Source: Liopterus haemorrhoidalis
Lineage: Eukaryota > Arthropoda > Insecta > Coleoptera > Dytiscidae
Reading direction: 5' to 3'
Length of the DNA: 64,000 bases
Assembly: GCA_963971575.1 (NCBI GenBank)
Contig: OZ020616.1
Coordinates: 33,522,306-33,586,305, forward strand
Below are positions 43,860-55,582 of this stretch, piece after piece. The notes beneath the pieces were generated by a model. That model made no database searches and was not told the origin of the DNA. It saw nothing but the letters and a program-made list of their open reading frames with translations. Every line of letters starts with the position of its first letter. Position 1 is the first letter of the stretch. The translations under genes were made by a program, and so were the position numbers.

Positions 43860-45487
43860 ATTGTGGAACAAATTACTGATCTCCGACCAATCAGCATTTT
43901 ACCAGTTCTTTCCAACATTTTGGAAAAATTAATATCCTATCCATTACGTGTGCATTTGGAAAGGTATAATGTTATTCCCTCTAAGCTGTCAGGTTTCAGA
44001 GGAGGTCACAGCTGTACGACTGCTTTATTAACCTTGACAGACGATATTTTCAAAGAGTCTGACGAAAGTAATGTTACATTACTGGTAATGCTGGACTACT
44101 CAAAAGCTTTCGATATCATAAACCACCGAGTTCTGTTAAGTATACTACAATACATTGGCCTGGATACTTCTGCAATTGATCTATTTAATAACTATATTTC
44201 AAACAGATTTCAATGTGTCTCACTTCCAGGCAACTTATCAAACAAGATTAAAATAATTTCAGGGGTCCACAAGGATCTTTACTTGGCCCTATACTCTATA
44301 ATATATATACTTCAAAATTTCCTGACACTATTAAACATTCTATCATTTCTATGCGGATGACACGCAAATATACTATTCCTTCCATCCCAGTCAAATTGAT
44401 GAGAGCTTGGATCGCATCAATAGCGATTTACGCAGTTTTACTGAGACTTCCACAAAACACGGCCTATCCATAAATCCCGTCAAATCGTCGGTTATATTAT
44501 TTGTCAGTAAGCGCTCTAGGCCATTATTGTATCCTAAGAAAGACATACGCGTCAATGACATTAGCCTAAACATCTCCGAGAATGTTAAGAATCTAGGACT
44601 TATCATAGATACCAATCTTAGTTTCTCGCAGCATATCTCCAAAAAAATCCAATTAAGTTACTCTACATTAAAATTGCTGTTTGCACACCGCCACGTCTTA
44701 AATAATGAAACTAAAAAGATATTGTGTGATTCTCTAATTCTATCCAATTTTAATTTTTGTGATGTAGTTTACTCACCCTGTCTTACCCTAGCTGACAGTC
44801 AACGCATCCAACGAGTTCAAAACTCATGTTTAAGATTTATTTGTGGCGTAAAAAAAAGGGAAAAGATATCTTATACATTGATATCAGCCAAATGGCTCAA
44901 TATGAAGGAAAGGCGCTATGTCCACAGCTGTAATACCTTTCACAATATCATTACCAACCGCTCCCCATCATACTTGTATAACAAAATATCTTTCCGTTCC
45001 GATGTTCACAATATCAATCTAAGACGCAAAAACAAAATTACAATACCTAAATACAAACTAAGTATTTTCAACCGTTCGTTTACATATAACGTTGCCTCAG
45101 TATATAATCGGTTGCCCAGTGACATAAAAACAGCTTCAATTGTTTCTTTTAAAAAGTCACTGAGAAAGCGGGTATTGGAAAAGTGTTTACTATGTCGTTA
45201 ATCATCGTAAACTTATAGTTCATGATTAGTTGCCAAAATTCTACATTTTTAATAGTTACTAATGATAAAATGTTTAAATTTATCAATTAAAATTAATTAA
45301 AATGTTTATTAATTATATTAGCATTCTAGTATTTAAGTAATTGTTGTATTATGAAATATTTTGATATTGCATAGGAATTCTGCAGGGGATAGACTCGACC
45401 AGGTGGTGTTCACACCAAGCTGCTTCTGTCTCCTTTTGGCACTTGTATTAAACTTGTCAATAAACATATTATTATTATTATTATTAT
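43860..45487 (+). pseudogene. LINE reverse transcriptase, Jockey/CR1-like, lightly damaged
   Basis: Starts within the reverse transcriptase: ITDLRPISILPVLSNILEKL, KLSGFRGGHSCTTALL, LVMLDYSKAFDIINH (the first catalytic Asp block). A frameshift in the GV-QGS block near 44265 breaks the frame, and the YADDTQIYY motif region follows near 44347. From 44407 a 264-codon frame is open to the natural stop at 45199: GLSINPVKSSVIL, NVKNLGLIIDTNLSF, ILSNFNFCDVVYSPCL, RIQRVQNSCLRFICG. The 3' region closes with (ATT)n at 45465-45487. Only one or two lesions, so this copy is younger than the other LINEs. 5'-truncated. Confidence 0.88.
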
Positions 45488-45650
45488 TTATTTATTTATA
45501 TATTTGGCCTCGCAACAGGCGAATGTCCAATAATAGTGTTGCACCTTATTTACAAAAAAATACATATAAATTGCCAGTATTTATTAATAGTATAAATTAT
45601 TATTGTAAATTAAGAATTAAAAAAAAATCTTTTCAAATAATTTTTATGTA

Positions 45651-47019
45651 CAGTCATTTGCAAAATTTAAGACCACCTCTGATATTTAACCAAATTCAAA
45701 AATAATCGTTTTCTGAACGTGATATGTATGTACTTGTATGAAACAAGTATGGTGCAAGTCACGTGGTAATGGTTCTGACAACCGCGTTTTACCACAAGTT
45801 GCGCTCTGACCCTTGTACGAGGAGGTTGTTCTCGCGTTTATCTCTCACGAACAGTTTTCGAAAATGGGCAAGAAAACGTCCCTTTCTGAAGTTCAAAGAG
45901 CTAAAATAGTTGTTTTACACGAAGAACGGTATTCTGAGCGTAAGATTTCGTCAAAGATGTGTTGTAGCAAGACATCTGTACACACCGCCATCACTAAATT
46001 TGAAAAGGAGGGCACTTATTCGGACAAGAAGAGAAAAGGTCGCCCAAGGAAAACAACCAAGAGAGATGACAACTTGATGAAATTGATTGTTTCAAGATCG
46101 CCCACTAGTTCCTGCAAAAAAGTTCAAGCTAGTTTGCTTCAAAAGGGATGTGAGGTAAGTGTCAGCACTCTTTCACGTCGTTTGAGCAAAGAATTTAACC
46201 TAAAAAGCTACAAACCAACCAAAAAACCAAAACTGACTCCAGCCATGCGAAAGAAAAGATTGGAGTTTGCTCGAAGGCATCAAACCTAGTCGGTTGCTGA
46301 TTGGAGCAAAGTAATGTTTTCCGATGAAAGTACCTTCCAGCAGTTTACATCACGTCAGAAACATGTGCGGAGGCCAGTGGACAAAAGATTTGATGTGGAA
46401 TACACGATTCCTATCATGAAACATCCTCCCAGCCAGATGATATGGGCGGCTTTTAGCCACAATGGAACAGCTGGACTGTACTTTTTACCTCAGAAAACTA
46501 TAATGAATGGTGAAAGGTACTTGCAACTACTGAAAGAGAAGTTAGATATACACATGACAATCCACAAGTGTGATATTTTCATGCACGATGGAGCTCCATG
46601 CCATAGGTCACGAGCGGTGCCAGGTTATCTGACTAAGAAGAATATTCAGGTGCTTAAATGGTCAGGGAATAGCCCAGATTTTAATCTCATAGAAAACTTG
46701 TGGTCTTTTATAAAGCAAAAGGTGTCAGAAAAGCAGCCATCAAGCTTAAAGGCATTAGAGCAGGCCATTAAGGAAGTATGAGTATTGCCAGGAACTCATC
46801 GTTAGCATGCCGAGACGACTGCAGACGGTAATCGACAACAATGGCGGCAATACTAAGTACTAAAATAGTATTCTTTCTTATTAAGTATATTAAAATAATG
46901 TTAAAGAACCTAAATAAACTTATTGACCGGTCAACTTTTTGTTTTATTTCTGAAAACCTACCATTTTTGCAAAAAATATGAAAATATCCCAGGTGGTCTT
47001 AAACTTTTGCAAATGACTG
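45651..47019 (+). mobile_element. Tc1-type transposon, complete ends
   Basis: Inverted ends CAGTCATTTGCAAAATTTAA... and the matching CAGTCATTTGCAAAAGTTTA..., about 28 bp, with TA outside both (45649-45650, 47020-47021). Length 1369 bp. Inserted in the minus-strand LINE tail. The transposase is almost intact. Confidence 0.95.
45864..46863 (+). pseudogene. Tc1-type transposase with two lesions
   Basis: DNA transposase of the Tc1 family. From MGKKTSLSEVQRAKIV the frame covers the paired helix-turn-helix region (KISSKMCCSKTSVHTAI; TLSRRLSKEF) and the basic KGRPRKTTKRD hinge. One amber codon (46287-46289) follows FARRHQT; the same frame continues with MFSDESTFQQF (first Asp), MIWAAFSHNGTAGLYF, FMHDGAPCHRSRAV (second Asp) and NSPDFNLIENLWSF, where the last acidic residue is the Glu of LIENLW, giving DD34E. 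A one-base shift near 46778 creates a TGA; the usual SMPRRLQTVI ending is present in the next frame to TAA at 46861-46863. A recently dead copy. Confidence 0.92.
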
Positions 47020-48161
47020 TACATTAATATCGACTAAAAATATATCGGGATAGTTCCGATTACTAGCAAATTCATTTATGTTCAAAGCTAAACGGTTCAA
47101 AGGCGAATTATATGCCGAGTTTGTTCTGGCATATGGTACTGAAAAAACTTATTTTGTCTAGTCGCATGAGAAGGAACTCTTAGATAAAATTGATTAATAG
47201 GATCTGGACAGTCAAATACGTTAATAACTTTGTATACAAAACAGATTTCAGTTATTATTCTTCTGTTTTCCAAAAATACAAGTCTAATATCAGTAGAATA
47301 TTGGAACTTAATATGTTTGATGAATGAATCTATCCTGTATTTTCCCAAAGCGATTAATATAAACATAATATTGAGGTGACCAACATACCATGCAAAATTC
47401 TAGCTGGCTCCATACTTTAGTACAGTATAAACACAAAAGAGTTTTGTATGATTTACATTTCTTACCGGTTCTACAAATAAATCCTAACATTCTATAAGAT
47501 TTTTTTATAATTGCGTCCATATGTACGTCAAATATTAATTTCTTGTCAAATAATACTCCAATATCCTTTACAAAAGAAAGAGAGGCAATCTTATCATTAT
47601 TGATGACGTAATTAAAAGTAGTAAAAGTTCTGTTTATTGTAAAAGAGATAGAAGCACATTTTGACACATTTATTTTTAATTTATTTAATTCTAAATATTC
47701 ATTTAATCTATTAAGATTGGATTGTAAATCGATACAGTTTTGTGTGGTAGCAAATATTTTGATATATTTTTAGATCGTCAGCATATAAAAGAAATTAGAG
47801 GATTGAAAGCGACTATTTATATCATTAATAAAGATAATAAATAAAAGAGGTCCAAGGTGACTACCTAGTGGTACTCCAGAGGTGATATTTTTTATTTGAG
47901 ATTTGTGACCATATACAACAACATACTACTATCAGTTAAATATGATTATAGCCACCGCAGCATATTACCACATAATTCAATTTTACACAATTTCATCATT
48001 AATATTTCATGTTCAATGATGTAGAATGCATTACTAAAGATTTTATATACAGTATCAACAACAAAAAATACATTTATATGAAGGCAGTGCCTCCTTTGCC
48101 TCCCCTGATGAGCCACCACTAGTGAATAACTTATTAATTTTGACTCTAGATGAAGTAAAAC

Positions 48162-49550
48162 AATTGATGTGTGAATTTTCACACATTTCAGGGTTTTGTA
48201 GGTATTTAATAAGTGTAAGAAGCCAACATAATACTGAATGTCTAGGAATATTTGTTCTATAATCACATCAAAATCAACAAATTCTTGATAATCATTTTTA
48301 TTCGTTATTTGAGTACTAAGAGCTTCCATTTAATTTTTTTAAACAAAATTTAAATAATTTGTCAAAAATCCCAGATTTTTTTCTGCATATGCCTCGTATT
48401 CAAGTCTTCATTAGATAAATAAGTAATATATTGATAAAAGGTTTCATATTTTAAATTTCAGAACGTATTTCCGACTATTAACAATGTGTTACTTGTTTTA
48501 AAAGTATTTCTCGGTCCTCAGCTATTAAATAGTTTTTATTATATTTTTAATTTCAAAAAAAGACACAAACTATCTTAGCCATAAATACCAACAAGCCATA
48601 ACATTATTAGCCATAATTTAGCCATGAATTAAAAAAAATAATTGTTTTTGTCAAAAACACAAGAATTGCAATACTTTTCAAAAACGTAATCGGATCAAAA
48701 AACCCTCTCGTACGTTTCCGGTTCAGATCAATATATATTACCTATAATTTTTCATATTTTTAGTTTAACCTTTTTGGGTAAAAGGGGGCGGGACAAAAAC
48801 TTTTTTAGCACATTTTTGGCTAAAATCGTGTTAAAAAACGAATTATAAAACTGTTTTGTTCCTTAATCTACGTTCTAAGAGTTTTCTTTAGATACCACAC
48901 AATAATTTTAAAAAAATATATTTTTTTTTATCGACGACACAAAAACATCGACATTTTTCGGTAAACTACCCTGCTCAAAAAATCCTGTTTAACTTTTTTT
49001 TTTATTTATTTATTTATTTATTTTTTTTGTCTTAGCTACGATGGCCATTAACCAGGATATCTTTATTTTTATGGATACATTAGTAATTTTTAAATGTTAC
49101 ATTTCAAATGAGCTGACCACTACGCCATAGCGATCGGCCTGTTTAACTGTTCCAGCTCCCATTATCAATGTTCATTATGGAGATTTTTAGATCAACCCCT
49201 CTGGAGATAGGGTGGAGGACAAAAGTTTTTTGACATATTTTTGGCAAAAATTCCACAAAAAGATTTTTCTAAAATAAAAAATTTGCTTGTTGGTCCAAGC
49301 ATTAAGAGGTTTCATTTGGTATGCCACTCAATTTTTTTTTTAAATACATAAATGTTTATATTTATCTCGGGATGTGCTTTTTGAACTCTCAGTATTCTTC
49401 CTGTATTTGGGTCAAAGAGCTGTATAAGCCTGCTAAATTTCAACTTTCTATGTTAAGCCGTTTGGGTACAATTTCTACCGTATAGACAGACAGACACATG
49501 AGTGACGTTATAAGGCTTTTTTGGTGGTCATACCTACAAAATCCTAAAAA
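48162..49550 (+). mobile_element. Repeat family A, copy 4 (old, SINE-interrupted)
   Basis: Start GATGTGTGAATTTTCACACA then CAGGGTTTTGTAGGTAT, end CATACCTACAAAATCCTA. The stretch 48600-49500 aligns with the second half of copies 1-3 with many differences, and the GACA run is only three units (49486-49496). The part from 48225 to about 48590 does not align. A SINE is inserted at 48995. Confidence 0.65.
48995..49137 (-). mobile_element. tRNA-derived SINE, second copy, with target duplication
   Basis: An 11-bp duplication CCTGTTTAACT flanks it (48984-48994, 49138-49148). On the minus strand the head GATCGCTATGGCGTAGTGG matches the A-box region of the 3438 SINE, and the body TATCCTGGTTAATGGCCAT plus GTAGCTAAGAC matches its end. 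The B-box segment is missing, so this copy has an internal deletion. The tail is A-rich with AAAT units. Confidence 0.85.
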
Positions 49551-50303
49551 TTATGTAACTAATCCACGTTCAAAAAATCTTCGTACAGCTTCACACGTGG
49601 ACAAACTGAGAAAAACCAGTTACAAAAAATTGTATCGTAACATTTCTTATCATCAGGCATCTATCATACATGAAAAAAAATATTGAGGCTATTTTCCGTA
49701 TCTTTATTTGAAGGCGGATAAAAAGCACTTAATCCATCATAGCAGAGATCGCGTGACTGACCAAAACAAGTCATTGAAGTTTAAATTCAAAGGATGATAT
49801 ATAGCACAAACATTATAAATGTTACAAATTACTAGACATGTGAAATTTACGATAATATCTACTCCAGACTAAATTTTATAATATAATTAAATTAAAATGT
49901 TGAGATGAATGTTAAGATTACACCTTTTATATTAGGGGTTAGCTGCTTTTGTACGAAGTTTTATAGGAATTTTATTTTGTAATTATTTTATAAAATGAAT
50001 ACAAAAACTGTCAAAGGAAACTTAAAATGTATATAAAGATTGTAAAATGATAGCTTGAAAGAAAAATGACATGAATAAGATGTATAGCGTTTATTCATGT
50101 AACTGATGTCGAAAATAAGATTAAAACAAAAGAATATAAACAGTACGAGTCATTTAATTCAAAGAAATATTGACAGTTACATAACTTCTTAATTATAGTA
50201 ACCACTATCTTGACCATCCAGATATTTTAAAAAATAATAAAATTTGTCCGCAGTTGCTACACTCTAAAAAAAGTTAGAGAATTCAAGATAGATTAAAAAA
50301 TGG
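49551..50303. other. Intronic DNA, nothing recognised
   Basis: AT-rich, no structure identified. Confidence 0.4.
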
Positions 50304-50717
50304 GTTCCACGACATTTGAACATACGACAGATGAACACACACATTTTAACACACGACAAATGAACATAAGTCAATTGAACACACGACATTTGATCTCACA
50401 TTTCATTTTTATTTTTGTTTGTCTATATATCGACCCACCCTAGGAAGATCGTCGTATCTCAATATTTAAATTTTTTGACTTATGTAAGATAACTATTAGA
50501 ATACACGTGTAGTAGGCTTTGCACATGTTTTTATTTTTTAAATTTTGTAAAATATTATGAGGAGACGTAGAAAGAAAAGAGAACTGAAAACTGTGAAAAA
50601 AATATATGGTATTGTCATTTTTAAAACTATAAAATATAACTTAATGTTTAATAAGTTATTTTATCATTTTTATTTAGTTTGGTTAAGTAAGTTCTTTTGT
50701 GTAAAGTCTATTCCAAG

Positions 50718-50812
50718 CGATTAGGCGGAACTAGATTTTCAAATCTAGTAATTTTTACAGATTGATTGAAGCTTTTGATCATTTTGTTCAGGAAAAGCCA
50801 ACTTCAATATAT
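50718..50812 (+). repeat. Dispersed repeat F, copy 1 (inverted copy at 61865)
   Basis: GGCGGAACTAGATTTTCAAA, TCTAGTAA, then TTGATTGAAGCTTTTGA and TTCAGGAAAA match 61865-62005 read in reverse. AACTAGATTTTCAAATCTAG is a near-perfect palindrome. Class unknown. Confidence 0.7.
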
Positions 50813-51812
50813 AAAAAATTGATGTGAAGTGTGAATTTTCAGACATTTCTGGGTTTTGCAGGTATTTAGTAACTGAATGATGATTATTTGGGATGCCAAA
50901 ACAAATTTTATGTCAAAATATATTTTATGAATTTTAATTCGAATGCCTAATACCATTATTTAAGTTTCTAAATATGTGCAGCAATTTTTTTTTTTTATAG
51001 CAAGGTTCATTAAGATTTTGAAATTTGCGCCTATGGCTTCCATTGGTTGCTTAAATCATAAGCCCCGCCCTCTGATTTCGTCAAACATTGAATTAAATTA
51101 TAATTTCAACACTTTCGAGTGGTTATTAAATTTACGCTTTTAAAAATTAAATGCAACATTTACCAAAATATAACCAGGATTTTGACAAAATAATTTAAGC
51201 AAAATAAAAATGAAAAACAAATCAGAAAAAATAAAATTAACAGGTTTCGAACTCTAGTTTGCAAATTACAAAGTGCACGACAAAACCAACAACGCTACTA
51301 GAGCTACTGATCTGGTGTGTTACATAGCGAATTAAATAGTTAACATATTTTAGTTAAAAACACAAAAAATGCGTTATTTTCCGAAAACATAATCTGATCA
51401 AAAATTCCTGTTGTACTATTCCGGTTCACACCAATGTACATTACACAGAATTTGTTCAGATTTTTAATTTAATTCGTCTGGGCTACAGGGTGTGGGACAT
51501 TTTTTTTTTTTTTTTGGCATAAATCGCATCAGAATAATTTATTTTGCAAAAATAAAATTTTGATCGTTAATCCACGTACTAAGGGCTTTTATTTGATACC
51601 CTATTCTTTTTTTTTTGATGAGCACATATTTGTTTATATTTTTAGGGGGATGTTTTTTAGATGTTTTAGTATTTTTCCTATGTGCGGGTCAAATAGTTGC
51701 AAAAGCATGCCAAATTTCAACTCTCTAGGTTTAGCCGTTTGGCTACAATTTTTACCGAACAGACAGGCAGACAGACAGTCAGGCAGACAGACAGACAGAC
51801 AGACAGACAGGC

Positions 51813-51867
<55 letters not shown>

Positions 51868-51926
51868 TAGACGACAAAATGACGGTATAAGGGTTTTTTG
51901 GTCATACCTACAAAACCCTAAAAAAT
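50813..51926 (+). mobile_element. Repeat family A, copy 2
   Basis: Aligned to copies 1 and 3 along its length. The terminal hairpin is damaged (GTGTGAATTTTCAGAC). The GACA run is longest here (51760-51869, with GGCA variants). The tRNA-like segment (about 51240-51330) differs in sequence from copies 1 and 3 while the flanks agree. Confidence 0.78.
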
Positions 51927-52412
51927 ACTACTAGCTAATAACAACTTACAAAAATGAAAATTCTAGTTAGTTGTACTGTCTCTACTGTAAACAGAGTATT
52001 CAAATTTTCCAAAATTAATTTTTTTCAAAAGTATCATATTTTCAAAATATTTAAAATATTTCCTAAATTTTAATTCAAATATTTCAAATTTTCTGTACCT
52101 ATATAACTGCGTATTGTGTTATACAGGATGTCTCCGGTAAAAATGACCATAGACCAAAACACATATAAAACTGACATTTCTCGGATATTCAGATTTCATT
52201 TTCTAGGATAAATAAAAAATAAATAAAAATAAAAATGAAATGTGAGATCAAATGTCGTGTGTTCAATTGACTTATGTTCATCTGTCGGTATGATAATATG
52301 TCACAGTGTTCATTTGTCATGTGTTAAAATGTGTCTATGTTCATCTGTCGCATGTTAATCTGTCCATGTTAAAGTGTCGCATGTTAATCTGTCGTATGTT
52401 CACATGTTCGGA

Positions 52413-53854
52413 CACAAAAAATATGAATTTTTAGTGTACCATGAAGTCCCTCGGTTTTCGTGTTAATTATTTACACTTCTTTTTTGGTTAAATTTAGTGT
52501 AAAGTTTACACTTACATACTGGTTAAATTGTTGTTTTAGAAAATAAATAGTATTAAAGTAGTGTTAATTTTAACACTGAATATGCAATATTTCATAAAAA
52601 TAACTATCTGAATAAATGAAGATTTACACGGTGATTTGGTTAAATATAGTGGACCTTTTACTTTTTTTTTAATGGAAATTTTAACACAAACATTTTCACC
52701 AAACTGAGAATGAACTTTTACACTTATGATTTTTTTGCTGTGTATAGGATGCAATTTCCGGAAATCGAGCGTAACAAAATTAGGATATATTTCAAACTAG
52801 TAAGAGTTTGAATAGTCAGAGGTACATTTGGAGGCTATTCAATTTCAAAAATCTGTTGAAAATACTGTTCATCCACTAATCTACAAAAGTCCAAAATACT
52901 TCGATATATTTCGAAATCTTATGATATTATTGGGTATTACTGTAATTTTTTTACCAATCGTAATTTTTATAAAAACCGTTTTTCAGGTAATACGTCTTTG
53001 TCCGCAACAGGTATGGGGTGTCATTTCCGAATACTGAAGGTAACAAAATTAAGATTTCAAGCGCTTAGTGTTACGCGTAGAATAGTCCAAGGCACGTGGC
53101 AATAGTATAACGTGAAAGATCATAGATGTACGAATGATACTTACTGCAGCTTTTCGCATCCTTGAGTTTCAGACAGCGCCAGTAAGTGCAAGCACGTGAG
53201 GCAAAAATGATGCTATTCTGGGCCACTTTGGCAGTCATAACCCAGCAATCAGAGAGGTTATACAGTTGTTTGGCCACTCTAACGATCCGTATTCACAAGT
53301 TCTACAATACTAGAGTGCAAACCAGCGAACTAATATCCATCACCGTGCAAAAGAGGAAAATGTGACAACAATTTCTAATTGACTTGCAAATGTCCTAACA
53401 TTTGCAAAAAATAAATTGTAGAACGATATAAGATTCGTGTGTTGGAATAAACAAAACAAAATATCATTCAAAAGGAGGGAGGAACTCCTGATACCTTCAA
53501 GAAATCCAAAAATACCCAAAATTCAATGCTTTATTTACAGGTAGTTCAATAATAGAAAATAAAACAAAAACTGGTCTTTTTTTCAACGAAAAGTATTTAG
53601 TAAGTATAGTTTACCAACTATAGCTAGTGTATACACAGCCGAAATGTAGTATAGCATCTTGAAATCCTCTGAATACATAAAAATTGATAAAACTTTAAAT
53701 TATTCAAGAGTAGAATTATGTATTGGTTATGAGCGAAAAGGTGCGAAAACTTGTACTTCAAAATCAAAATGTAGCGATATATGCGTCTAAAGTACAAGCA
53801 GATATCTATCAAACGATCGAAATCGAACAGATCAGATTCTGAAGAATACAAAAT
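52413..53854. other. Intronic DNA with a short direct repeat
   Basis: GTAACAAAATTAGGAT with TTTCCGGAAATCGAGC before it (52752-52787) recurs as TTTCCGAATACTGAAG, GTAACAAAATTAAGAT (53024-53055). A lone TATACAGGATGTCTCCGGT at 52131 resembles a Tc1/mariner end. Open frames at 52828-53037 and 53071-53277 are unrecognised. Confidence 0.4.
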
Positions 53855-53856
53855 TA

Positions 53857-55124
53857 CGAGGGCCACCTTATAAGTTTTTACAAAAACTAAGAAAGAAAAA
53901 AAAAATTTTTTTTGACCGAACTGTTTTGTTGCTTATCAAATTATTCGCTTTTCAGATTTATACACTTTTGCATGCGTTCAAACCAATTCTCGAAACATTT
54001 TTTCCACTCTGAAGTTGATATCTCACAAGCATGGTTTTCGAATGCTTCAACAGCTTCGTGAGGTGATAACAATCGTTGTCCACGCATTTTTTGTCTGACA
54101 TTGGGAACAAAAAAAATCGTTAGAGGATAAATCAGGTGAATACGGGCAATGAGACATTTTTCTCCTTCAAATAATCAATTACTTGACGTGCTGTGTGGGA
54201 GCTTGTATTGTCATGCTGAAGAAGAATGATGCGACGTTGTTGGTTGGTTTTGCTGATTTTGTCAATGACTTTTGGCAAACAAATTGTTGTATACCAATCA
54301 ACATTAACTGTTCTCCGATCCTCTTAATGAATAGTTGCGATACGTCCAGTACAACCGAAGAAACAAGCGATCATTTTCCTGGAAGTGCTTCGTGAACGAA
54401 CAACTTTCGTGGGTTTCGGTTCATCTTGGAAGACCTAAACAGTGGATTGTTGCTTAGTTTCAGGTTCATATGAATAAATCCAAGTTTCGTCACCTGTAAC
54501 TTGGCTACCAGTAACTTGGTTGTAATTTTGTTACATTCACTTACACCAATCAACACGAGCTTTTTTCCGAGCTTCGGTCAAATTATGCGGAATCCATCGG
54601 GAACAGATCTTTTCTGCAGCTAAATGTTCATGCAAAATCGAATGTATGGTATTGCAGTCTGCGATATGCCAAAGGATGCTTCTATATCTCGGTAAGTCAC
54701 ATGCCGATCTTCTTCAATCATTTTTCATACAGCATCGATGTTTTTTTGAATCACAACCGATTTTGGTCGACCTTCACGAGATTCATCATTGACGGACGCA
54801 CGACCACGACGAAATTCTGCAAACCAATTGTAAACAATCTTTCCTGATGGTGCTTCATTACCAAAAGTTGAACGAAGCGAATCTATGCATTGTTGTTGAG
54901 TTAGGCCTTTACTAAAATCGAAAAAAATCATCAAACGAAAACCTTCACGAGTTATCCATTTTTTCACAAACTTTTTTAACGCTCACTGCCTATAAACTAC
55001 TTGGTCAATGTATAAGCTGTCACTGATTTCACAATAACAAATTTCAAGTTTTACGAATATAGTAATGACACATTTCAGTATTGCCATCTATTGCCGTTTG
55101 TAAAATCACAAATGGTAACCCTCG
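53857..55124 (-). mobile_element. mariner transposon, second family, complete ends
   Basis: Ends CGAGGGCCACCTTATAAGTT (53857) and, inverted, CGAGGGTTACCATTTGTGAT (55124), with TA outside both (53855-53856, 55125-55126). 1268 bp. Transposase on the minus strand. Confidence 0.88.
53930..54967 (-). pseudogene. mariner transposase, frameshifted
   Basis: A mariner (DD34D) transposase read on the minus strand. It starts MKKWITREGFRLMIFFDF, then LTQQQCIDSLRSTFG, KIVYNWFAEFRRGRASVND and GRPKSVVIQKNIDAV, the N-terminal DNA-binding region, stopped at 54725. Further on, in other frames, LLQHDNTSSHTARQV (second Asp) near 54215, YSPDLSSNDFFLFPNVRQKM (third Asp) near 54110, and ENWFERMQKCINLKSE near 53965 close the protein. 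Several frameshifts and stops separate the blocks, so no active product is possible. This is a different family from the copy at 719. Confidence 0.87.
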
Positions 55125-55126
55125 TA

Positions 55127-55582
55127 TGCCACATACCAATGCGAAAAGGTCTTACAAAAAGCGTATAAGAACTGACGCCACAATGCCGAAACTGGAGTAT
55201 TTACGTAAACCCTTGTGTAAACCATTGTATCCCCGAACACAACCTACCACAAACATTGCGCTTACCAATGACTAGACATAATAAAAGCCATAGATGAAGT
55301 ACAGTTGTTAAGTAAATTGAATTGAAGAAGTTCCAAATAGCGATTTTCATAAAAATTCACAAAAAGAAAGAAGATACAATATGAAAATATTACTGAAATT
55401 TTCAAGTGGTGAAAATGCATTTGTGAAAACAGTGTGTGATAATATATGTTATGTAAAATACATACATAAATCTTTGTCGTGTTAAATTTTTATTAAAAAC
55501 AGTACTGATGATTTACAGTAACCCATTTACTTATACTAGAGAAAATTTATTATGTGAACAATAATATTACGTAAAAGTCGCT
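55127..55582. other. 5' region of the transposase-derived frame
   Basis: No inverted partner of the 3' end at 56519-56535 could be found here, so the left border of that element is undefined. Confidence 0.4.

Larger units (their letters stand above)
45490..48060 (-). pseudogene. LINE reverse transcriptase, Jockey-like, split by a Tc1 element
   Basis: On the minus strand, from about 48060: FYIIEHEILMMKLCKI (AFD-VNHEIL block), then ITSGVPLGSHLGPLLFIIFI, and a 119-codon frame with CASISFTINRTFTTFNYVI, IGVLFDKKLIFDVHMD, YRMLGFICRTGK. It continues DSFIKHIKFQY and RVPSHATRQNKFF. The Tc1 element at 45651-47019 interrupts the tail, and the 3' end with AAAT-type repeats lies at 45490-45510. It abuts the (ATT)n tail of the plus-strand LINE, so the two lie tail to tail. 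Frameshifts and stops throughout. Confidence 0.82.
50304..52412. mobile_element. Foldback-like element with arms made of ~15-bp tandem repeats
   Basis: Left arm 50304-50416 and right arm 52225-52412 are inverted copies; the inner 57 bp match exactly (ending ATTTCATTTTTATTTTT on the left). Both arms are built from degenerate units of the form GAACACACGACANAT. Such tandem-unit arms resemble Drosophila FB elements. The right arm has extra units. The interior holds AT-rich DNA and a family A copy that probably inserted later. No target duplication identified. Confidence 0.75.

Noticed and set aside
47946..48329. 127-codon minus-strand frame as a gene
   Set aside because: It runs from a family A terminus into the reverse transcriptase of a decayed LINE; a chance fusion of two repeats.
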